Assembly: GCA_007135435.1 (NCBI GenBank) | Contig: SLIW01000198.1 | Span: forward strand, 1-10,541 | Source of the DNA: Natronomonas sp. | Lineage (GTDB): Archaea; Halobacteriota; Halobacteria; Halobacteriales; Haloarculaceae | Direction of reading: 5' to 3' | DNA: 10,541 bases | Shown here: in pieces, positions 1-4,740 of the stretch | Numbering within the stretch: position 1 is the first letter of the stretch | How the letters are laid out: the number at the start of each line of letters is the position of its first letter | Program-made: the position numbers and the translations under genes | Notes under the pieces: model-generated | The model's input: the letters and a program-made list of their open reading frames with translations, nothing else | Database searches by the model: none | What the model was told of the DNA's origin: nothing

Positions 1-160
1 CGTCCGGGGGTCGTTCCCGGCTCGCGACGGCGAGCAGGCCTTCGAGAAGCGTGTCGACGCGCCGAACGAGGACGTCGCGGTCGAGCGGGTCTACGCCCTG
101 GTCGGCTCACACCACGGTTTCAAGCGCACCCAGATCACCATCGACGGGGTGGACGCATGA
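1..160 (+). CDS. rpl18a: 50S ribosomal protein L18Ae (LX), C-terminal part
   Basis: This is the 3' part of the gene for the small archaeal large-subunit ribosomal protein LX (L18Ae/L20a family). The reading frame starts at base 2 and ends with TGA at 158-160, giving 52 visible residues. The segment EKRVDAPNEDVAVERVYALV followed by GSHHGFKRTQITI matches my knowledge of haloarchaeal LX, which is normally just under 60 residues, so only about six N-terminal residues lie outside the window. The stop overlaps the prefoldin start as ATGA, which implies co-transcription and translational coupling. The order LX - pfdA - ftsY is a usual haloarchaeal arrangement and supports the call. Nothing about it looks unusual. 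Confidence 0.88.
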   Translation, partial: VRGSFPARDGEQAFEKRVDAPNEDVAVERVYALVGSHHGFKRTQITIDGVDA

Positions 161-639
161 GCCTCGGTGGCGGCGGCGGTGGCGGCGGCGCCCTCGAGCA
201 GATCCAGGAGCAGCTCCAGCTGCTCGAGCGGGAGAAGCAGGTCATCCGCGCGGAGATCCAGGAGGCCCGCGACGAGCAGGCCGAGATCGACGAGGCCGTC
301 GAGGCCGTCGAGAGCCTCGAGGACGGCTCGACGGTGCAGGTACCCGTCGGCGGCGGCGCCTACGTCCGCGCGGAGGTCCAGGACGTCGAGGAGATCGTCG
401 TCGGTCTCGGCGGCGGCTACGCCGCCGAGCAGGACCGCGAGGGCGCGATCACGGCCCTCGAGCACAAGAAGGAGGCGCTGGACGACCGCATCGAGATCCT
501 CCAGGACGAGATCGAGGAGGTCGACGAGCAGGCTGGCCAGCTCGAACAGCGGGCATCCCAGATACAGCAACAGCAGATGCAACAGCTCCAACAGCAGATG
601 CAGGGCCAGCAGGGACCGGGCGACCAGGACGACGAGTGA
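157..639 (+). CDS. pfdA: Prefoldin subunit alpha
   Basis: This encodes a 160-residue alpha subunit of the archaeal prefoldin (GimC) hexamer, a cytosolic chaperone that captures unfolded nascent chains and hands them to the thermosome. The expected architecture is visible: an N-terminal coiled-coil helix (about 12-55), a central beta-hairpin region with VQVPVGGGAYVRAEV (about 60-74) and IVVGLGGGYAAE (about 80-91), and a C-terminal coiled-coil helix (about 93-150). The N-terminus carries an uninterrupted run of eight glycines (residues 4-11). The C-terminal end is Gln/Met-rich (QQQQMQQLQQQMQ) with an acidic tail, which lengthens the protein slightly beyond the usual 120-150. The start ATG at 157 overlaps the LX stop (ATGA), and ftsY begins 3 bases after the stop. 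The identification is secure. Confidence 0.93.
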   Translation: MSLGGGGGGGGALEQIQEQLQLLEREKQVIRAEIQEARDEQAEIDEAVEAVESLEDGSTVQVPVGGGAYVRAEVQDVEEIVVGLGGGYAAEQDREGAITALEHKKEALDDRIEILQDEIEEVDEQAGQLEQRASQIQQQQMQQLQQQMQGQQGPGDQDDE

Positions 640-642
640 GCG

Positions 643-1785
643 ATGTTCGACGGGCTCAAGGACAAGCTCGGCCGGTTCCAGCGCGACGTCGAGGCTGACG
701 CCGACGCCGAGGTCGCGGGCGATGAGGAGGCCGAGGGCACGGCCGAGGCGGAGGCCGAGAGCACGGCCGAGGTCGATCCGGATACCGACGGTGCCGGGGG
801 CACCGATGCCCAGGCAGCCGCGGAGGCCGACCTCGACGCCGCCGGGGCCGGGGCGGAGGCCCCTGCGGAGGACACCGACGCCGAGGGCGGCGACGAGCCG
901 GGGTTCGCGAAGCGAGCGGCGCTCGCGGCGACCGGTCGGACGATCATCACCGCCGAGGAGCTCGAGGGGCCGCTCGAGCAGCTCGAGCTCGAGCTCCTGC
1001 AGGGCGACGTCGAGATGGGCGTCGCGAGCGAGATCGCCGACCAGATCCGCGAGCGGCTCGTCGGCGAGACCCGCAAGCAGGTCGAGTCGGGCGAGCAGGT
1101 GGTCGCCCGCGCCATCGCCGACGCGCTCCGGGAGGTCATCGGCGTCGGCCAGTTCGACTTCGAGGGGCGCATCGCCGAGACGGACAGGCCGGTCGTGATC
1201 GTCTTCACCGGTGTCAACGGCGTCGGCAAGACCACGAGCATCGCGAAGCTCGCCCGGTGGCTCGAGGAGCGCGGCTACTCGTCGGTGCTCGCCAACGGGG
1301 ACACCTACCGCGCCGGGGCGTCCGAGCAGCTCGAGGAGCACGCCGAGGCGCTGGGCAAGAAGGTCATCACCCACGAGAAGGGCGGCGACCCCGCGGCGGT
1401 CATCTACGACGCCGTCGAGTACGCCGAGGCGAACGACATCGACGTGGTCCTGGGCGACACGGCGGGGCGGCTCCACACCTCGAACGACCTGATGGCCCAG
1501 CTCGAGAAGATCGACCGCGTCGTCGACCCCGACCTGACGCTGTTCGTCGACGAGGCGGTCGCGGGCCAGGACGCGACCAACCGCGCGCGGGAGTTCGACG
1601 ACGCCGCCGAGATCGACGGGGCGGTGCTGACGAAGGCCGACGCCGACTCCCAGGGCGGGGCGGCCATCTCGATCGCCCACGTCACCGGCAAGCCGATCCT
1701 CTTCCTGGGGACGGGCCAGGGCTACGACGACCTCGAGCGGTTCGACCCGGACGTGATCGTCGACCGGCTCGTCGGCGAGGACTGA
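643..1785 (+). CDS. ftsY: Signal recognition particle receptor FtsY
   Basis: FtsY is the SRP-receptor GTPase. It docks SRP54-bound ribosomes at the cytoplasmic membrane so that nascent membrane and exported proteins reach the translocon. The 380-residue protein has a long Asp/Glu/Ala-rich, probably disordered acidic A-domain (about 15-88), a helical N-domain (about 90-180) and a GTPase G-domain. The G-domain shows the P-loop GVNGVGKTT (190-198), DTYRAGASEQL (220-230, the insertion-box region), DTAGRLHT (272-279), the guanine-specificity motif TKAD (330-333), and the C-terminal GTGQGYDDL (356-364). TKAD in place of bacterial TKLD is, from memory, normal in haloarchaeal homologues. It starts 3 bases after pfdA with no clear Shine-Dalgarno sequence, so it is probably translated by coupling. 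All GTPase motifs are intact. Confidence 0.96.
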   Translation: MFDGLKDKLGRFQRDVEADADAEVAGDEEAEGTAEAEAESTAEVDPDTDGAGGTDAQAAAEADLDAAGAGAEAPAEDTDAEGGDEPGFAKRAALAATGRTIITAEELEGPLEQLELELLQGDVEMGVASEIADQIRERLVGETRKQVESGEQVVARAIADALREVIGVGQFDFEGRIAETDRPVVIVFTGVNGVGKTTSIAKLARWLEERGYSSVLANGDTYRAGASEQLEEHAEALGKKVITHEKGGDPAAVIYDAVEYAEANDIDVVLGDTAGRLHTSNDLMAQLEKIDRVVDPDLTLFVDEAVAGQDATNRAREFDDAAEIDGAVLTKADADSQGGAAISIAHVTGKPILFLGTGQGYDDLERFDPDVIVDRLVGED

Positions 1786-1796
1786 GGACGAGGTCC

Positions 1797-2186
1797 GTGC
1801 GGGACCGCACGGCGGCGGCCACCCTGCTCGTCGTCGCGGCGGTGGCACTGGGCTGGCTCTACGTCGGGACGGTCGACCTCCCGGCCGAGGAGGCCCCCGA
1901 GGCGGCCTTCGAGGTGGACGGCGATCCCGGGGAAGGCGAGCTGGTCGTCGAGTTCACCGGCGGCGACCGACTAGAGTCCGGGTCGCTCGCCGTCCTCGTC
2001 TACGAGGACCGAACCCTCCTGCCGGACCGGACGGTCCACCGCTCGACGTGGGAGGCCGAGGGCGCCTACATCGACGACGGCGACCGCCTCGAGCTGGAGG
2101 ACCCCCGCCTCGAGCCTGGCCAGCGGCTCGTGGTCCGCTACTACGGCGACGACGGGCAGGCGAACCTCTTCGAGACGGTGCTGTAG
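1797..2186 (+). CDS. Small membrane-anchored beta-domain protein, pilin-like?
   Basis: I do not recognise the family. The frame runs to the TAG at 2184-2186, and the best start is the GTG at 1797, 11 bases after the ftsY stop, giving 129 residues. It begins MRDRTAAATLLVVAAVALGW: a short basic N-terminus followed by one hydrophobic helix (about 6-24), then an acidic spacer and a compact domain likely rich in beta strands (LVVEFTGGD, LAVLVYEDRTL, QRLVVRYYGDDG). Topology is probably N-terminus in, beta domain outside. The helix-plus-beta-domain layout, and the spacing of the 'GGD...SG.L.V', 'W', 'DGD.L' and 'L.PGQ...V' elements, loosely resemble haloarchaeal type IV pilin-like proteins. A recognisable class III (prepilin) signal before the helix is missing, so that link is weak inference. 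It is probably co-transcribed with ftsY. Confidence 0.62.
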   Translation: MRDRTAAATLLVVAAVALGWLYVGTVDLPAEEAPEAAFEVDGDPGEGELVVEFTGGDRLESGSLAVLVYEDRTLLPDRTVHRSTWEAEGAYIDDGDRLELEDPRLEPGQRLVVRYYGDDGQANLFETVL

Positions 2187-2271
2187 CTTCGAAAGGACGG
2201 AGCACGGTGGGTTGCCACGACCGATGGGGCATGGACCCAGACAGAACTCACGTGTATTGGCGACCTGAAGC

Positions 2272-2490
2272 GACCACCGCCGACCAGCAGTGACCACCGC
2301 CAACCAGCGACGTCTGACCGCGACCAGCAGCGCCACCGCCAACCAACGACGACCACCGCCGACCAGCAGTGACCACCGCCAACCAGCGACGACTGACCGC
2401 GACCAGCAGCGCCACCGCCAACCAACGACGACCACCGCCGACCAGCAGCGATCACCGCCAACCAGCGACGACTGACCGCGACCAGCGGCG
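2272..2490. repeat. Nested 79-bp tandem repeat array (2.8 copies)
   Basis: Two full 79-bp units (2272-2350 and 2351-2429) differ at a single base (2313). A partial third unit (2430-2490, 61 bp) differs at three positions. Each unit is made of four diverged sub-repeats of 20, 20, 20 and 19 bp, beginning GACCACCGCCGACCAGCAGT and GACCACCGCCAACCAGCGAC. The array lies between two convergent genes. It begins 85 bases after the pilin-like gene and ends 5 bases beyond the toxin stop codon. Since 79 is not a multiple of three and frames break between units, it is unlikely to be coding. On the minus strand the sub-repeats read GGTTGGCGGTGG or GGTCGGCGGTGG seven times. Confidence 0.9.
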
Positions 2491-2495
2491 TCGCG

Positions 2496-2837
2496 TCAGT
2501 CGACCCAACTGTCGAGCCAGACGACGTTCCCGGCCAGTTCCGATCTGGGGACGAACCGCTCGATCCGTTTGATCCCACGGATGAAGGTCGACACGGGCAT
2601 TGACTGGTCGTCGTAGAGAACGAGACCGCCGTGGTCGTACGCGTCGTGTCGACGGACGAAATCCGCGTCGTTCGAGAGGATCACCGCCCCAGTTTCGGCC
2701 GCCCGTTCGAGGTGGTCCTCGTCTGCGTTCCCGGCCTCGTATCCGCCGTCGACCCACTCGACCTCGAACCCGTGTGCCCGAAGCTCGGACACGTAGATGC
2801 GTTTGACGTGTTCGTCGGCGATGACCCGCCAGGTCAT
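2496..2837 (-). CDS. DUF5615 PIN-like toxin of a type II toxin-antitoxin pair
   Basis: This 113-residue protein looks like a DUF5615-family PIN-like protein, the presumed nuclease partner of DUF433 antitoxins. Family features visible are the N-terminal strand with ADEHV (7-11), the segment LRAHGFEVEWVD (19-30), an acidic helix start NADEDHL (37-43), and ILSNDADF (53-60), which corresponds to the usual T-S-D-x-D-F motif. The acidic residues D8, E9, D39-D41, D57 and D59 are plausible metal ligands of a PIN-type active site. The ATG overlaps the antitoxin stop by four bases (ATGA, 2834-2837), so the pair is translationally coupled. No separate promoter is seen. Nuclease activity is inferred from the fold family and not shown. 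It could also act in some non-toxic regulatory role. Confidence 0.8.
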   Translation of the reverse strand: MTWRVIADEHVKRIYVSELRAHGFEVEWVDGGYEAGNADEDHLERAAETGAVILSNDADFVRRHDAYDHGGLVLYDDQSMPVSTFIRGIKRIERFVPRSELAGNVVWLDSWVD

Positions 2838-3115
2838 CGAGTGAGTTCGTCCGGTGGCGTCAGCGCCTCCTCTCGCGCCTCGGCCATCGCCTCGCGATGC
2901 CGCTCCCGAACGGCAGCCATCTCCTCGGGGTGCTCGAAGTAGTACGCGAGGGCGCGATGGACGTCCGCCCTCGAGATCTCCAGCTGATCGGCGACGTCAC
3001 TGACCGGCGTCCCGTGGTCGACGACCAGTTCGGCGATCTGTCGGACCGAGGTGCGGTGGCCCTCGAGTCGCGGTTCGCCACCCATCACCTCGTCCGTCGA
3101 GACGATCCCTTCCAT
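2834..3115 (-). CDS. DUF433 family antitoxin
   Basis: This is the first gene of the toxin-antitoxin pair, 93 residues long. It carries the DUF433 pattern: IVSTDEVMGGEPRLEGHRTS (4-23; canonical form I-x-s-d-p-x-v-x-G-G-x-P-x-I-x-G-T-R), then RQIAELVVDHGTPVSDVAD (25-43) and the helix-turn-helix-like ISRADVHRALAYYFEHPEE (47-65). The family is homologous to VapB-type winged or ribbon DNA-binding antitoxins and would bind both the toxin and its own promoter. The C-terminal tail (66-93) is charged and probably wraps the toxin. The ATG at 3115 was chosen because the DUF433 core needs the residues before M11, and because a TATA box lies about 29 bases upstream. Order antitoxin-toxin with an ATGA overlap is typical of such modules. 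Confidence 0.8.
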   Translation of the reverse strand: MEGIVSTDEVMGGEPRLEGHRTSVRQIAELVVDHGTPVSDVADQLEISRADVHRALAYYFEHPEEMAAVRERHREAMAEAREEALTPPDELTR

Positions 3116-3121
3116 CAGGCA

Positions 3122-3131
3122 CCACTAGTGG
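3122..3131. promoter_or_regulatory. Palindrome CCACTAGTGG, candidate antitoxin operator
   Basis: A perfect 10-bp palindrome sits between the TATA box (3142-3147) and the antitoxin start (3115), exactly where a bound repressor would block polymerase recruitment. Type II antitoxins usually autoregulate through such sites. The assignment as operator is inference from position and symmetry. Confidence 0.45.
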
Positions 3132-3141
3132 CCGATTCGGT

Positions 3142-3155
3142 CATAAACCTTCGTC
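3142..3155 (-). promoter_or_regulatory. Archaeal promoter (BRE/TATA) of the toxin-antitoxin operon
   Basis: On the minus strand the sequence reads CGAAGGTTTATGA: a purine-rich BRE-like element followed by the TATA-like hexamer TTTATG (3142-3147). Its centre is about 29 bases upstream of the antitoxin ATG. That spacing puts transcription start within a few bases of the start codon, consistent with a leaderless haloarchaeal mRNA. Confidence 0.65.
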
Positions 3156-3216
3156 AAACGTGCGTCAGGCCGTCCGACACCGACCATATACGTCGATGGA
3201 GAGAGCGCGAGGGAGC

Positions 3217-3330
3217 TCAAGACTCGCGAGTCGACGCGGTCGAGGACTCCGAAACCAGGTGTTCGTTCGCGACGCGGGAACAGAACTCGTTGCCTTCGGC
3301 CCACCCGACACATCTGGTAGCGAACGTCAC
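3217..3330 (-). CDS. Doubtful 37-codon ORF, possible remnant
   Basis: A GTG-started minus-strand frame would encode a 37-residue peptide (MTFATRCVGWAEGNEF..., ending in ...STASTRES) with about three quarters G or C at third codon positions. The frame is also open about 30 codons further upstream but without an ATG. There is no clear promoter or Shine-Dalgarno sequence, and I cannot assign a family. It may be chance, a small protein, or a leftover of a longer gene. Confidence 0.15.
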   Translation of the reverse strand: MTFATRCVGWAEGNEFCSRVANEHLVSESSTASTRES

Positions 3331-3424
3331 ACGAGGAGCCGAAATACACCCTCGATCACGATTCGACGTTGCTCGAACTCCGAGGGAATCCGCTCAGGAA
3401 ACCCGCACCATGGACAGCGACCAC

Positions 3425-4255
3425 TTACGCGGCGGCGTCCTCGACCGCCGACTCGTCGTAGGGCACCTCGAGCAGGCGCTGGCCGCAGTCGTCGCAGCCC
3501 ACGCCGACGACCGTGGTCGACCGGCAACAGGACTCCACGACCTCGGTGTCGGCGGCGACGGGGCCGCCACAGACCGGGCAGTCCTCGACGAACACCCGGA
3601 GACCGCCGAGCAGCTGGCTCCGCTGGCGGGGCGTGAGGGCCTCCCAGTTCGGGATCCGCTCCGGGAGCTCCCTCGCCGCGGCGAGGTCGGCGAGGAGGGC
3701 CGCCCGCGACTCCCACTGGCCGATGCGGACGCCGTCGTCGCGGGCGATGAACGCGTCGCCGTAGGTCTCGAAACTGACCCCATCGGCGTCGAGCTCCAGC
3801 TGGTCGGCCAGCCCGTCGCGCAGGGCCTCCTCCTCGCCGAACGAGGCCATCCCCTCGCGCCACGTCTCGGCGAACGCCTCCGTGAGACAGAGGTCGTCCT
3901 CCTCGACGCACGGCTCGACGACCCCGGCCTCCGAGAGGATCGCCTCGGGGTCGAACTCGTCGGGATCGATCGGCTCGGGCGGCGAGTCGGGCAGCTTGTC
4001 GAACCGCGCCAGGAGCCACTCGGGGAAGTACCGCTTGGTCAGCTCGGGCGTCCCCGGCACGAGGTACCCCCGGAGCCAGATGCTGGCCAGGCCCAGGACG
4101 GCGAACGCGACGCCGAGCGGGGGCCACACGACGCTCAGGACGACCGCAACTATGGCGGTGATCACGAGGTTGGTCGCGGTACACGGGATGCAGCGGTTCT
4201 CCCCCGTGTACTCCGGTCGGCGGATCCGATCGAGGACCGTACCCGGTGCTGTCAT
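3425..4255 (-). CDS. Membrane-anchored zinc-ribbon protein, function unknown
   Basis: This 276-residue protein has no function I can name, but looks like a conserved haloarchaeal hypothetical. It starts with a short segment holding a CIPC motif (C22, C25), followed by two closely spaced hydrophobic segments (about 28-44 and 46-62), then RGYLVPGTPELTKRYFP (62-78). A cytoplasmic-looking acidic helical region follows (about 85-215). The C-terminus contains cysteine pairs typical of a zinc ribbon: CPVCG (226-230), CC (243-244) and CDDCG (254-258). The start ATG at 4255 is supported by a TATA-like TTTTACC about 25 bases upstream. An in-frame upstream ATG at 4302 (adding 16 residues) would overlap that box and is less likely. 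The frame stays open far upstream through the 15-bp repeats, which I take as a high-GC effect. Confidence 0.75.
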   Translation of the reverse strand: MTAPGTVLDRIRRPEYTGENRCIPCTATNLVITAIVAVVLSVVWPPLGVAFAVLGLASIWLRGYLVPGTPELTKRYFPEWLLARFDKLPDSPPEPIDPDEFDPEAILSEAGVVEPCVEEDDLCLTEAFAETWREGMASFGEEEALRDGLADQLELDADGVSFETYGDAFIARDDGVRIGQWESRAALLADLAAARELPERIPNWEALTPRQRSQLLGGLRVFVEDCPVCGGPVAADTEVVESCCRSTTVVGVGCDDCGQRLLEVPYDESAVEDAAA

Positions 4256-4276
4256 GGACGGGAGAAGCCGCTCCGG

Positions 4277-4283
4277 TGGTAAA
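4277..4283 (-). promoter_or_regulatory. TATA-like box for the zinc-ribbon protein gene
   Basis: On the minus strand TTTTACC is an AT-rich island in GC-rich surroundings, centred about 25 bases upstream of the ATG at 4255. This predicts a leaderless transcript and was used to choose that start. Confidence 0.5.
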
Positions 4284-4326
4284 AGCGTGCCGTCGCGCGC
4301 CATGGGCGTGGCACGGCCGGAACGCG

Positions 4327-4416
4327 GCGTCTGTGTCAGGTGCGTCTGCGTCAGGTCCGTCTGCTTCAGGTGCGTCTGCGTCAGGTGCGTCTGCGTCAGG
4401 TGCGTCTGCGTCAGGT
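4327..4416. repeat. 15-bp tandem repeat, about six copies
   Basis: The unit TCAGGTGCGTCTGCG is repeated head to tail. There is a partial, diverged copy at 4327-4335, then 4336-4350, a variant at 4351-4365 (two changes), three exact copies at 4366-4410, and a final partial TCAGGT at 4411-4416. The unit length keeps any reading frame open. On the minus strand, in frame with the zinc-ribbon gene, it would read LTQTH repeats. It lies upstream of that gene's TATA box. Confidence 0.9.
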
Positions 4417-4625
4417 CGTGCGGACAGATGTCCAGCGAAATGTTCGGGAGGGTCCTGATCCAGGCCACGCCAGCGTCGACCACGACAGGGGCGGAGGGAA
4501 CGAGTTCACCCGTCAGGTCCCTTGGGACGCCCGATCGACGGCGATCGAGGGCATGCAGGTGCACGATCCGTTCCGCCGACGCCGCAGAAGGCCCGAATCG
4601 ATCCGAAGCGGCCCTATCGGTCCAC

Positions 4626-4661
4626 TTCGACCCGATTCGACCCAATTCAACCGAATTCGGT
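4626..4661. promoter_or_regulatory. 10-bp periodic direct repeats ending in a palindrome
   Basis: Three related decamers follow each other exactly in phase: TTCGACCCGA, TTCGACCCAA, TTCAACCGAA. The last runs into TTCGGT, forming the 12-bp palindrome ACCGAATTCGGT (4650-4661). The spacing is close to one helical turn, so a protein binding several copies would sit on one face of the DNA. A regulatory role is inference, and no gene start lies close by. Confidence 0.35.
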
Positions 4662-4675
4662 GTCTTACAGCCCCG

Positions 4676-4696
4676 AGACGGTTGATTTCGCCGTCT
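4676..4696. other. Small inverted repeat, possible 3' hairpin of the hydratase mRNA
   Basis: AGACGG and CCGTCT form a 6-bp stem with a 9-base loop, 45-65 bases beyond the enoyl-CoA hydratase stop. No T-tract follows it on the minus strand, so it is at best a weak terminator or mRNA-end candidate. Confidence 0.25.
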
Positions 4697-4723
4697 TAGG
4701 GGCCCCCGAACGCCTCGGATTTG

Positions 4724-4735
4724 ATATCGCGATAT
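4724..4735. other. 12-bp palindrome ATATCGCGATAT
   Basis: A perfect AT-rich palindrome lies 5 bases beyond the enoyl-CoA hydratase stop codon, in an otherwise GC-rich region. It may be part of a 3' processing or termination region, or a protein binding site. Nothing decides between these. Confidence 0.3.
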
Positions 4736-4740
4736 ACGAT

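Larger units (their letters stand above)
3116..3424. other. Intergenic gap, 309 bp
   Basis: Apart from the toxin-antitoxin promoter and palindrome at its left end, I see no supported gene. A 37-codon minus-strand ORF starting with GTG (3217-3330) is possible but unproven, and another frame gives an overlapping 74-codon ORF with no recognisable features. I see no obvious terminator hairpin with a T-tract after the gene ending at 3425. Confidence 0.5.
4256..4740. other. Repeat-rich intergenic gap, 485 bp
   Basis: No convincing gene lies here, although a minus-strand frame continuous with the zinc-ribbon gene is open throughout. The gap contains the TATA box at 4277-4283, a 15-bp tandem array (4327-4416), 10-bp periodic direct repeats ending in a 12-bp palindrome (4626-4661), a small hairpin (4676-4696) and a second 12-bp palindrome (4724-4735). 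The stretch 4420-4625 has no feature I can interpret. Confidence 0.55.

Noticed and set aside
91..1848. Long 585-codon minus-strand ORF opposite pfdA and ftsY
   Set aside because: It is the mirror of GAG/GAC-rich genes and gives an unnatural Leu/Val/Asp-rich protein. The plus-strand genes have clear family motifs.
2290..2475. 61-codon plus-strand ORF (and overlapping minus-strand frames) inside the 79-bp array
   Set aside because: The unit is not a multiple of three, frames change between units, and the Thr/Arg/Gln or Trp/Arg-rich products are repeat translations without any gene-like signal.
2272..2490. CRISPR array
   Set aside because: Units are directly adjacent and almost identical over their whole length, with no unique spacers and no cas genes nearby.
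2897..4282. 461-codon plus-strand ORF
   Set aside because: It runs antisense across the antitoxin, the gap and the zinc-ribbon gene, has no domain features, and reflects high GC.
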